From positions 1 to 9,844 of the forward strand of contig JAJXWL010000049.1 of NCBI GenBank assembly GCA_021781625.1: 9,844 bases of DNA. The letters run 5' to 3'. Position 1 is the first letter of the stretch. Every line of letters starts with the position of its first letter. A model generated the notes under the pieces. That model was not told the DNA's origin and did no database searches. It saw only the letters and a list, made by a program, of their open reading frames with translations. Shown piece by piece: positions 1 through 6,630 of the stretch. The position numbers and the translations under genes were made by a program. The DNA is from a bacterium. Lineage in GTDB: Bacteria > Spirochaetota > Spirochaetia > JABEVK01.

Positions 1-169
1 CTTTTTTGGGTCCCGACCTTTTAGCCGAACAAACGCCTATTTAACGTCCCTAGGGAAGCCGGCTATAGATTGGTAGAATAATCTGACTTGGTTGCTTGTT
101 TTTTAAAAAACCCGTGATAAACTTTCTTTTGAGCAATTTCTTGTAAAAATGCTCAAAGAGGAGAAAACG
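1..169 (+). promoter_or_regulatory. Leader region of the first lipoprotein gene
   Basis: This non-coding stretch precedes the first lipoprotein gene. It holds two abutting perfect palindromes, TCCCTAGGGA (47-56) and AGCCGGCT (57-64), and a 14-bp palindrome GTTTTTTAAAAAAC (98-111). A weak sigma70-like promoter is possible: TTGTTT at 96-101, 16-bp spacer, TAAACT at 118-123. The ribosome binding site is clear: AAAGAGGAG (155-163), six bases before ATG 170. That site decides for the ATG at 170 and against the in-frame ATG at 149, which would place the Shine-Dalgarno inside the coding region and put a charged stretch (MLKEEKT) before the signal peptide. The promoter call is tentative; the RBS call is firm. 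Confidence 0.5.
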
Positions 170-1252
170 ATGAAAATCTCTGTTATATCGGCACTTGCCG
201 TTGGTTTGGCGCTGGTGTTTGCCTCGTGTTCACAACCCACTTCGAGCAGTAGCACGAGTTCAACCTCGACAACCGGGACGACTACGACAAATAGTACCAC
301 TTACACCAACACGGTATTGCCAAGTACTCTTTCAGTAAAATTACCAACATCACTCACGACAACTGGTGGGACAACATCTGATATTGCCCCTTCAAGAGCT
401 GTTTCAGCTTCAACTGGTACAACTACTTCAGGTTATTCATATTTAGCTGGTGGATACTACCAAATAAAGAACATGGCAAAACTTACTAGTACTATTACAC
501 CTGTCATGTTTATGATGGGAATAGTTGTTGATGCCATGATCACTCAAAATAAGTTGACGGCATCTACGACAGTTCATCCCACAGAATCGGTTACTATGAC
601 TCAGGGAATGCTTGATGCCATTAATGCCTACTTACCTGCAAGTGAGCAAATCTCGGCAAGTGGCACTGTCGGTACCTCGGCAAGCTTAACAAATGTTACT
701 TATGCGTCTGTACCCAATTCAACGTTGAATAGTAATTTTAGTGGAACAATGGGTTCTGGTAACTCTAGCATGACTTTAACCTACCAATGGTCAACGGATC
801 GTTCCAAGGTTTTGATGGAATTGACAAGCGGCTCCACAACTATGGAAATTACTTACGACGCAACTAGCAAGTCGTCAGCTGTCGAGTTTAAAGACGGAAC
901 AGGAAACGTCTTTAAAATGGATGTGCAAGCCGATGCTAGTTCAACCGTTAACGGTGTATTTGCCAAAATGTCCTTTACGTTATCAACAGGAGGGTCGTAT
1001 TCTATTTATGGTTATGCTGATGATAAAGGTGGCTTAACTATGTCGACGATTACAACCACAAATGTAAGTTATTATGATGAAGAAGGGTTTGATAACACAG
1101 GCACACTTCAATATGCAGCGTATTCAGCCACTTCTGCTTCTACTCTAACGGTAGACACTGTCTATAACAATGCAAATTTTATTACTCCTTATACCACTGA
1201 TTTATCTACATCTTCTACAATGACATTTTCAGCAGACTCTCTTTTAGTTTAG
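170..1252 (+). CDS. Ser/Thr-rich secreted lipoprotein of unknown function
   Basis: The 360-residue product starts with a lipoprotein signal peptide: MK, a hydrophobic stretch at residues 5-18, and the lipobox VFASC with the acylated Cys at 20, the only cysteine in the protein. Residues 21-90 are a low-complexity tether in which 42 of 70 residues are Ser or Thr, as in surface-exposed lipoproteins held away from the membrane. Residues 90-160 are mixed and include a Met-rich hydrophobic segment (MFMMGIVVDAM, about 113-123). From about residue 165 to the end the chain looks beta-rich, alternating polar and hydrophobic residues with many Ser, Thr, Tyr and Gly. I recognise no family. The gene looks more AT-rich than the rest of the window, which may reflect composition bias or transfer. 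Its TAG stop lies two bases from the stop of the convergent rlmM-like gene. Lipid anchoring is well supported; function is unknown. Confidence 0.87.
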   Translation: MKISVISALAVGLALVFASCSQPTSSSSTSSTSTTGTTTTNSTTYTNTVLPSTLSVKLPTSLTTTGGTTSDIAPSRAVSASTGTTTSGYSYLAGGYYQIKNMAKLTSTITPVMFMMGIVVDAMITQNKLTASTTVHPTESVTMTQGMLDAINAYLPASEQISASGTVGTSASLTNVTYASVPNSTLNSNFSGTMGSGNSSMTLTYQWSTDRSKVLMELTSGSTTMEITYDATSKSSAVEFKDGTGNVFKMDVQADASSTVNGVFAKMSFTLSTGGSYSIYGYADDKGGLTMSTITTTNVSYYDEEGFDNTGTLQYAAYSATSASTLTVDTVYNNANFITPYTTDLSTSSTMTFSADSLLV

Positions 1253-1254
1253 CA

Positions 1255-2199
1255 TTAAAAGATCCACGTCACTTCGTGTTTGTTGTGGGCTAGGTGAAGC
1301 AACCGGGACCCTGGAACGAGGGCAAAACGTTCCAGGGTATCCCAGTCAGGCTCTCCTTGCATTTTAATGGTGACGACGTAATGTTTAACCTTGCCGCTGG
1401 CCAGCCAAGGTTCAAGCCAAGACCAGAGCTTGGCGGGGTAACAAATCACATCACATACTAACCAATCTACCGCATCGAATTGGTCTGGGGTGAGCGAAAA
1501 AGCGTCTTGTTGACGGGTGGTGAGTCCTGGCCGGCTCAAAAGCCTTGCGTCTAGCGGGGCTCGGTCGACACTGTGTACGGTAGCTCCCAGTTCCAAGAGG
1601 ACCCAGGTCCAGCCCCCCGGGGCTGCCCCTAAATCGAGACAAAAATCTCCCGGTTGTGGAGTTTTACCATAATACAATAAGGCTTCTTGAAGCTTAGCGT
1701 AGGCGGAACTTGGAGGATCACTTTTATTTTCCATGAGGGGTGGGGTCCCCTGAGGAAAGGGGTTGCGGCAGTTTGGTGACGCCCAAAGGGTGTTTTCTTC
1801 CAATAAAGTCCAAGCCCCTAAGGGGGTCGAGGGCAAGGGAAACGGAAAAGGTTTAGGCTTTTGGGGAAGGCGAGGCAACTTGTCTTGAATCAAAGCTGCG
1901 CGTCGATGTAGCCGCCCCGGGACGTTTGACCATAAGGCCCCCAAGCTTCTCAGGGCTTGGGCGGCTTCGTTTATCGAGGAAAAACGGATTTCGACCGGAC
2001 TGTACCAAACATTCTTGACCCAAAGAGGTTGGCCTTTTCCCTTTGGGGAATACGCCAGCACGTCGTCTAAAAGTGGTTGAGGCAATTCACCAACCAGCCG
2101 TCGGTGTTCTTCTCGGCCCCAGTCTTCGAGACCTTCAAGCCAATGATAAACTTGGCCTGGTAAGGTACGCAGGGTAAACCCGGACATGGACTCGTTCAT
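1255..2199 (-). CDS. rlmM: RlmM-like FtsJ-family 2'-O rRNA methyltransferase
   Basis: The 314-residue protein is an SAM-dependent RNA 2'-O-methyltransferase of the FtsJ/RrmJ fold, closest in pattern to RlmM (YgdE), which methylates C2498 of 23S rRNA in Escherichia coli. The SAM-binding loop DLGAAPGGW is at 189-197. The K-D-K-E tetrad of the family is complete: K169 in SAYAKLQEA, D250 in WLVCDV, K279 in TIKMQG and E309 in HNKHEVTW. The segment WLVCDVICYPAKL matches the RlmM-type WMVCDMVEKPAK. Residues 1-150 form a divergent N-terminal part, and the protein is about 50 residues shorter than the E. coli enzyme (366). The ATG overlaps the nadB TGA as ATGA with no good Shine-Dalgarno, suggesting translational coupling; Met5 is an alternative start. 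The methyltransferase call is firm; the exact target nucleotide is inferred. Confidence 0.85.
   Translation of the reverse strand: MNESMSGFTLRTLPGQVYHWLEGLEDWGREEHRRLVGELPQPLLDDVLAYSPKGKGQPLWVKNVWYSPVEIRFSSINEAAQALRSLGALWSNVPGRLHRRAALIQDKLPRLPQKPKPFPFPLPSTPLGAWTLLEENTLWASPNCRNPFPQGTPPLMENKSDPPSSAYAKLQEALLYYGKTPQPGDFCLDLGAAPGGWTWVLLELGATVHSVDRAPLDARLLSRPGLTTRQQDAFSLTPDQFDAVDWLVCDVICYPAKLWSWLEPWLASGKVKHYVVTIKMQGEPDWDTLERFALVPGSRLLHLAHNKHEVTWIF
1305..1343 (+). terminator. Strong hairpin after the lipoprotein gene, without a U-tract (possible 3' end)
   Basis: CCCTGGAACG (1309-1318) and CGTTCCAGGG (1328-1337) form a perfect 10-bp stem with a 9-base loop. The stem can extend by GGGA (1305-1308) pairing with TCCC (1340-1343) across a two-base bulge. 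It begins 52 bases after the stop of the + strand lipoprotein gene and lies inside the 3' part of the opposing rlmM-like gene. No T-run follows on the + strand, so it is not a classic intrinsic terminator; it could stabilise an mRNA 3' end or be a U-less terminator. The fold is seen directly; the role is inferred. Confidence 0.4.
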
Positions 2200-3752
2200 A
2201 GCGAATCGCGGCGAAAGTGAGCCCCCAGGCTCGTCGTTCGCGCTAACGCGCCTTCAAGAATTTTTTGGGCTAGCACAAAAAGATTTTCAGTTTCCCAAAA
2301 CGCCTGCATCTCTTTCCGTGGGGTTTCTTCGGTCAGGGGGAGTACTGCCGCTTGTCGCCATTGTTGCTGTAAGTGCTTGAGCTCTTGTAAACCGGTGAGG
2401 AGTTCCTGGCCTTCCCGAACAGGGCCTCCCGCCTGGTAGGTCTGGTTTTGAATTGCCGCTTTAAACTGTTCGCAAGCCTCGACCGGGACCCGCTGTTGGG
2501 GAAAAGCTTTCGCAAAGTTTTTTAGGGGGTTTTCAGGGCTCAAGGAGCTTTGGTCGCCTGGGGTGTGCTGTAGTTCTTTAGCAGAACGGGCACTGGAGAG
2601 GCCAAAAACTAAGCATTCCAAAAGACTATTGGAGGCCAGGCGGTTGGCCCCGTGGACACCGCTGGAAGCGGCTTCGCCGATTACGTATAAACCTTGAACC
2701 TTTGTACGGCCCTCGAGGTTGGTCTTGACGCCGCCCATCACGTAATGGGCAACGGGTGTCACGGGGAGGGGGGCTTGAAGCGGGTTAAACCCTGACTGAC
2801 GGGCTAGAGAACAGGCCGTGGGGAAGTGCTGTTCCAAACGGGGAACACGCCGGACATCCAACCAGACTCCCCAGCCACGTTGACGGTATTCATAAACCGC
2901 TCGAGCCACGGTATCGCGTGGTCCAAGGGCGCCTAAGGGGTGTGGTATGGGCAAAGGGGCCAGATCCTCGTGGTTAAAGCGCGAGGTCACTAAGGGCGCC
3001 CCCTCTCCCCGAAGGGCTTCGGTCAAGAGGGGAACTTGTCCTAAAGCTGGGGTATCTAACCCCGTAGGATGAAACTGAATCATTTCGGGGTCGCGTAAGT
3101 CAGCCCCGCAACCCAGGGCCAATACGGCACCGTCACCAGTGCTTTCAGCGGGGGCTGTAGTGCGGGGAAAGACTTGGCCCCATCCCCCCGTAGCCAAAAT
3201 AACGCGACGAGTCACCGCCAGCAAAGGGCCTTGGTCATCCCAAAGCCATATTCCCGAAGTCCCCTCCGCATCCGTGCTCACTTTGGCCGCAAAGACTTGT
3301 GTTCGCAGGGTTAGGTGAGATGCTTGGGCAACTTTTTGGGCAAAGAATTGCGACAAAACAGCGCCCGTAGAATCCCCTCCCGCATGAAGGATGCGGCGCT
3401 GAGAATGGGAGCCCTCTTGGCCTCGGTCATATGTACCATCTGGATTGCGGTCAAAGGGAAACCCCAGCTCTTCAAGCCAAGCTTGGGCCAGGGGGGCTTG
3501 GCGGATTAAAAAGGTCACGGCTTGAGGGTCGCCAGCTTGAGCGCCGGCTTCTAGCGTGTCTTGAATGTGGCTAGGAATATCGGCTTCATCCACAGGAAAA
3601 GCGATGCCGCCTTGAGCCCAAGGCGTTGAACCGCTTTCCAATTTATCTGTTTTGGTGATCAATAAAGTTTTCAGCGGCTTGAGGGCTAAGGCGGCTGTCA
3701 TCCCCGCGAGACCGGTACCTACGACTACGGCATCCCAAGTTTCGGTTCTCAA
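2196..3752 (-). CDS. nadB: L-aspartate oxidase (NadB), TTG start
   Basis: NadB oxidises L-aspartate to iminoaspartate with FAD, the first step of de novo NAD synthesis; the product passes to NadA. The 518-residue length is normal. The Rossmann motif VVGTGLAG is at 10-17. The substrate-site residues of the succinate dehydrogenase/fumarate reductase/NadB superfamily are present: E113 in GQEGSHS, H228 in QFHPT, the TEALRGEGA segment (244-252), R279 in GPRD, H336 in AHYVMGG and R371 in GANRLASNSLLE. A C-terminal helical domain runs from about 400 to 518. The start is a TTG at 3752: the next upstream in-frame codons offer no ATG or GTG, and the FAD motif starts within nine residues. It lies 17 bp after the nadA stop with only a weak GAG upstream, so translation probably depends on nadA. 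In anaerobes the FAD is likely reoxidised by fumarate, as known for E. coli NadB. Confidence 0.97.
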   Translation of the reverse strand: MRTETWDAVVVGTGLAGMTAALALKPLKTLLITKTDKLESGSTPWAQGGIAFPVDEADIPSHIQDTLEAGAQAGDPQAVTFLIRQAPLAQAWLEELGFPFDRNPDGTYDRGQEGSHSQRRILHAGGDSTGAVLSQFFAQKVAQASHLTLRTQVFAAKVSTDAEGTSGIWLWDDQGPLLAVTRRVILATGGWGQVFPRTTAPAESTGDGAVLALGCGADLRDPEMIQFHPTGLDTPALGQVPLLTEALRGEGAPLVTSRFNHEDLAPLPIPHPLGALGPRDTVARAVYEYRQRGWGVWLDVRRVPRLEQHFPTACSLARQSGFNPLQAPLPVTPVAHYVMGGVKTNLEGRTKVQGLYVIGEAASSGVHGANRLASNSLLECLVFGLSSARSAKELQHTPGDQSSLSPENPLKNFAKAFPQQRVPVEACEQFKAAIQNQTYQAGGPVREGQELLTGLQELKHLQQQWRQAAVLPLTEETPRKEMQAFWETENLFVLAQKILEGALARTTSLGAHFRRDSL

Positions 3753-3769
3753 AGTCGTGATCTCGGGAG

Positions 3770-4777
3770 TTAACCGGCTTGTACGGCCAGCATTCTTTCA
3801 ATAGCACGCCGAGCCGGTTCAATATACTGCGGGTCTACCGTTACTTCGGGGCTTTCTCGTTCAAGGGTGTCCAGAATTTTGGGTAGGGTGATCTTTTTCA
3901 TGTGGGGGCACAGGTTACAAGGGCGAACAAAATCTACCTCAGGAAATTGCACGGCGACGTTATCGCTCATGGAACACTCGGTGATTAAGGCCACCCGGCT
4001 GGGCTTAGTATCCCGAACAAAGCGAATCATTTGCGCCGTGGAGCCGGCATAATCGGCAGCGTTGACCACTTCGGGGGGGCATTCGGGGTGAGCCATCACA
4101 GAAACCCCGGGGTAATCTTTACGCATTTGGGCAATATCTGCCGGTGTAAACTTCTCGTGAACTTCGCAAGCACCTTGCCAAATTCGAATGGTTTTTTTGG
4201 TTTGACGAGCGATGTTGCGAGCGAGGTATTGGTCGGGGATGAAGATAATTTCGTCAGCGTCGAGGGCTTCGACCACTTCGAGGGCATTGCCAGAGGTACA
4301 GCACACATCGCTGGCGGCCTTCACGGCGGCAGAGGTGTTCACATAGGTTACCACCGGAGCGCCGGGGTAGAGTTTTCGTAAATAAGCCACATCTTCGGGG
4401 GTGATCGAATCGGCTAGTGAGCACCCCGCTTCTAAGTCCGCTATCAAAACCTTGGCTTCGGGATTGAGGATTTTGACCGTTTCGGCCATAAAGTGAACCC
4501 CGCACATGACGATGATCTCTGCTTTAGCGCGGGCGGCTTCACGGGCAAGGGCCAAGCTGTCACCCACAATATCGGCGACACCATGAAAAATCTCAGGGGT
4601 CATATAGTTGTGAGCCAGAATTAAAGCGTTTTTCTCAGTTTTAAGGCGTCGAATTTCATCAATGATCGGCGCAGTCAGGGCCCATTCTACCTCGGGGATA
4701 TGGTGTTTGAGTTTAGCATACAGCTCTGCCGTACGCTGGCGTACCTCCGGGGTAAAAGCCGGAAGGGTTGTCGTCAT
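3770..4777 (-). CDS. nadA: Quinolinate synthase (NadA)
   Basis: NadA condenses iminoaspartate with dihydroxyacetone phosphate to give quinolinate, using a [4Fe-4S] cluster with one open iron site. The protein has 335 residues. The three cluster cysteines fit the family spacing: C119 in EAGCSLAD, C204 in GACEVHEKF and C290 in CNLCPHM. Other conserved stretches are LAHNYMTPEI (54-63), GDSLALAREA (72-81), CGVHFMAET (92-100), TYVNTSAAVK (144-153) and MAHPECPPEV (228-237). The ATG is preceded by a strong Shine-Dalgarno AAGGGGG (4783-4789) at five bases. nadB follows 17 bp downstream. Upstream lies a candidate promoter with an inverted repeat, suggesting its own regulation. The identification is certain; cluster-ligand assignment rests on motif spacing. 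Confidence 0.98.
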   Translation of the reverse strand: MTTTLPAFTPEVRQRTAELYAKLKHHIPEVEWALTAPIIDEIRRLKTEKNALILAHNYMTPEIFHGVADIVGDSLALAREAARAKAEIIVMCGVHFMAETVKILNPEAKVLIADLEAGCSLADSITPEDVAYLRKLYPGAPVVTYVNTSAAVKAASDVCCTSGNALEVVEALDADEIIFIPDQYLARNIARQTKKTIRIWQGACEVHEKFTPADIAQMRKDYPGVSVMAHPECPPEVVNAADYAGSTAQMIRFVRDTKPSRVALITECSMSDNVAVQFPEVDFVRPCNLCPHMKKITLPKILDTLERESPEVTVDPQYIEPARRAIERMLAVQAG

Positions 4778-4866
4778 AAAGACCCCCTTATGTTCAATAT
4801 GAGTATATTGTCCATCTGGACCAAGAAAGTCAAGAAATTTTTCTCGTTTTCAAGAAAGTCCGAGGG
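4778..4866 (-). promoter_or_regulatory. nadA promoter region with inverted-repeat operator candidate
   Basis: The 89-bp gap between ttcA and nadA contains, on the - strand, a -35-like TTGACT (4828-4833). It is followed either by CAATAT at 17 bp or by TATACT (4802-4807) at 20 bp as -10. The -10 region coincides with a perfect inverted repeat CAATAT-N4-ATATTG (4795-4810), placed so that a bound regulator would block RNA polymerase. The outer flanks add two more matching pairs with two mismatches between. No GC-rich terminator for ttcA is visible here, so read-through from ttcA remains possible. The regulator is unknown; the site resembles no NAD-repressor consensus that I can match with confidence. 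Ten-base direct repeats CAAGAAAGTC at 4822-4831 and 4851-4860 lie in the same gap. Confidence 0.5.
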
Positions 4867-5742
4867 TTAAAGGCTTGGGACCGGGCGCAAACCCCAATCC
4901 CTGACGGCACATTCTTCATCAAAGGCGAGGTCTCCGTTGGGAAAGGGTGTGTCCTGCGTTTTGAGGTTTTTAAAGTCGTATAAGCGGGGGTCGGCCAAGT
5001 GTGAGGGAACGACATTCTGAACGGCACGAAGCATGGATTCAAGGGAGCCGGGGAAGCGTTTATCCCAATCCTGCATCATATTCTTGATGACTTTTCGCTG
5101 AAGATGGGGCTGACTGCCGCACAAATCACAGGGGATGATCGGAAACTGTTGAATATGAGCAAATTTTTCGATGTCTTTTTCACGGCAATAGGCGAGAGGG
5201 CGAATGACAATATGGCGTCCATCATCGCTGATCAGTTTAGGCGGCATGGCTTTGAGTTTCCCACCGTAAAACATATTTAAAAAGAGAGTTTCCAGAATAT
5301 CATCGCGATGATGCCCCAAAGCGATCTTGGTCGCCCCCAGCTCATCAGCGGTTTTGTACAGGATGCCCCGACGAAGGCGGGAACACAAACTGCAGGTGGT
5401 CTGTCCTTCGGGAATGAGACGCCGGACTATGCTGTACGTGTCGCGTTCAACGATCCGGTACTCTATGCCGAGCTCTTCAAAGTATTTCGGAAGGATATGT
5501 GCTGGAAACCCGGGTTGCTTTTGGTCGAGATTTACGGCGACAAGTTCAAAACGAACGGGAGCATTGCGCTGAAGACTTAATAAGAGCTGAAGAAGACTGA
5601 AACTATCTTTGCCGCCCGAGACGCACACCATAACTCGATCGCCGTCTTCAATCATGTTAAAGTCGTGAATCGCGTCTCCGGTATAATGCCGCAGTCGTTT
5701 GGCTAATTTGTCGGCTTCGTATTTCTCTTTTTGAGGGTTCAT
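4867..5742 (-). CDS. ttcA: tRNA 2-thiocytidine synthase (TtcA)
   Basis: TtcA thiolates C32 of certain tRNAs, activating the base by adenylation and using an Fe-S cluster to deliver sulfur. The 291-residue product carries the PP-loop ATPase motif VSGGKDS (41-47), the paired cysteine motifs C117-SL-C120 and C205-DL-C208, and the ATP-site segment [10 protein letters not shown] (143-152). The stretch from [14 protein letters not shown] through DWDKRFPG to VQNVVPSHL is diagnostic of TtcA and separates it from TilS and from the TtuA/Ncs6 group. Length is close to E. coli TtcA (311). The start ATG has GGGAG about eight bases upstream. It reads toward nadA over an 89-bp gap without an obvious terminator. 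Its 5' side is divergent from a lipoprotein gene. Confident call. Confidence 0.96.
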   Translation of the reverse strand: MNPQKEKYEADKLAKRLRHYTGDAIHDFNMIEDGDRVMVCVSGGKDSFSLLQLLLSLQRNAPVRFELVAVNLDQKQPGFPAHILPKYFEELGIEYRIVERDTYSIVRRLIPEGQTTCSLCSRLRRGILYKTADELGATKIALGHHRDDILETLFLNMFYGGKLKAMPPKLISDDGRHIVIRPLAYCREKDIEKFAHIQQFPIIPCDLCGSQPHLQRKVIKNMMQDWDKRFPGSLESMLRAVQNVVPSHLADPRLYDFKNLKTQDTPFPNGDLAFDEECAVRDWGLRPVPSL

Positions 5743-5850
5743 AGGAGTCTCCCGTTCATCTACTGGAGTCGTTCTAAGAGAATTTTAGATTTTAAGCAAG
5801 AGTAAGAAAATTTTAAGAAATCTTTCTTTGACATGAGATATAGTCCTTCC
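5743..5850. promoter_or_regulatory. AT-rich divergent promoter region between ttcA and the second lipoprotein gene
   Basis: The region separates divergent genes. Two copies of an 11-bp element, ATTTTAAGCAA (5789-5799) and ATTTTAAGAAA (5810-5820), lie 21 bp apart, with a further TAAGAAAA (5803-5810) between them. TAAG therefore recurs at 5793, 5803 and 5814, one helical turn apart. Toward ttcA, weak promoter candidates on the - strand include TTGCTT, a 17-bp spacer and TAGAAC. Toward the lipoprotein, TATAGT (5839-5844) sits six bases before ATG 5851, where a leaderless transcript would begin; no convincing -35 accompanies it. The repeats are seen directly; a regulator or curvature role is inferred. 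Confidence 0.4.
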
Positions 5851-6630
5851 ATGAAAAAATTTTTTTTACCCTTTATGGTTATTGTCGGTTTTTCTTTCTT
5901 AACCGCTTGTTCCAGTACAATTGCTGTTCCTTTGGGGGATCCCTCAGTTTGGAAGGATGGTTCTGGGCTATACCAGAAATCCACACCGTTGGCTCAAGTG
6001 GACTTGAGCTTCGTGAAATATGAAGCCACGGGAAGTTATTGGTATGGGGATGAAGGACTTGAAAAAGTTTTTGTAACCGTAACGAATCATTCTACTCAGC
6101 CCCTATTGGTGAGTGATGAAAACTTCTTTTCGGCCGTGGAGCCTGGCTATATGGGAAAATTACCAACCCAACCTTCGCTCCCACCAGGCGAAAGTCAAGG
6201 GTATGTTCTGGAAAAAGCTCCCCCTGAGAAGACGAATGCCCTCAGCGCAGAGCAGCTCATTACTGAGGCCGAGCAGGCCGTGTCTAACGAAAAAACTTCT
6301 TATGCTGTCACAAGCTCCCTGAATGCGATATCCAGCCTTGTTTCCTTGCCGGGAGCCCTTTCGGGCGATAAGCAAAGTGAACATCAAATTCACGAAAACA
6401 ACGAAACCCAAACTGATAATGAGGTGACTCATCAGATCAGGCTTGAGAACTTAGAGCAAAGAGTTGAGTATTTAAAGAACAATCTTTTACGAAAGACCAC
6501 CGTAGATCCAGGAAAATCTGTTTCGGGGTTGGTGATGATCCCGTGCTATTCGCTCTGGAAGAAGTTTACGTTGGGAGCTGACTTGGGCGGAGTGGTGACC
6601 TTTCCTATGACCTGGAAAACCGTTCGCTAA
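5851..6630 (+). CDS. Lipoprotein of unknown family with beta-sandwich-like and coiled-coil parts
   Basis: Taking ATG 5851, the 259-residue product begins MKK with a hydrophobic segment and the lipobox FLTAC, lipidated at Cys20. An in-frame ATG at 5833 would add MRYSPS; I prefer 5851 because MKK is the natural n-region and a TATAGT box lies six bases upstream, although neither start has a clear Shine-Dalgarno. Residues about 55-120 look like an immunoglobulin-like beta domain (KVFVTVTNHSTQPLLVSDENFF, then LPPGES). Residues 130-165 are Ser/Ala-rich and probably helical. About 193-214 could form a short coiled coil (IRLENLEQRVEYLKNNLL). The end, TTVDPGKSVSGLVMIPC onward, reads as more beta strands and has a second cysteine at 232. 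Residues 173-192 are acidic and Asn/Gln-rich. No family is recognised with confidence. The 3' end overlaps hydF by 26 bp, tail to tail. Confidence 0.87.
   Translation: MKKFFLPFMVIVGFSFLTACSSTIAVPLGDPSVWKDGSGLYQKSTPLAQVDLSFVKYEATGSYWYGDEGLEKVFVTVTNHSTQPLLVSDENFFSAVEPGYMGKLPTQPSLPPGESQGYVLEKAPPEKTNALSAEQLITEAEQAVSNEKTSYAVTSSLNAISSLVSLPGALSGDKQSEHQIHENNETQTDNEVTHQIRLENLEQRVEYLKNNLLRKTTVDPGKSVSGLVMIPCYSLWKKFTLGADLGGVVTFPMTWKTVR

Noticed and set aside
149..169. Earlier ATG at 149 as the start of the first lipoprotein
   Set aside because: It has no Shine-Dalgarno of its own, would contain the good AAAGAGGAG site, and would put MLKEEKT in front of a normal lipoprotein signal peptide.
1241..1261. 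CTTTTA/TAAAAG inverted repeat over the two convergent stop codons as a bidirectional terminator
   Set aside because: The stem is only six AT pairs with a nine-base loop, too weak to support a terminator call.
4031..4381. 116-codon + strand open frame opposite nadA
   Set aside because: It lies wholly antisense to the conserved nadA core and shows no independent coding features.
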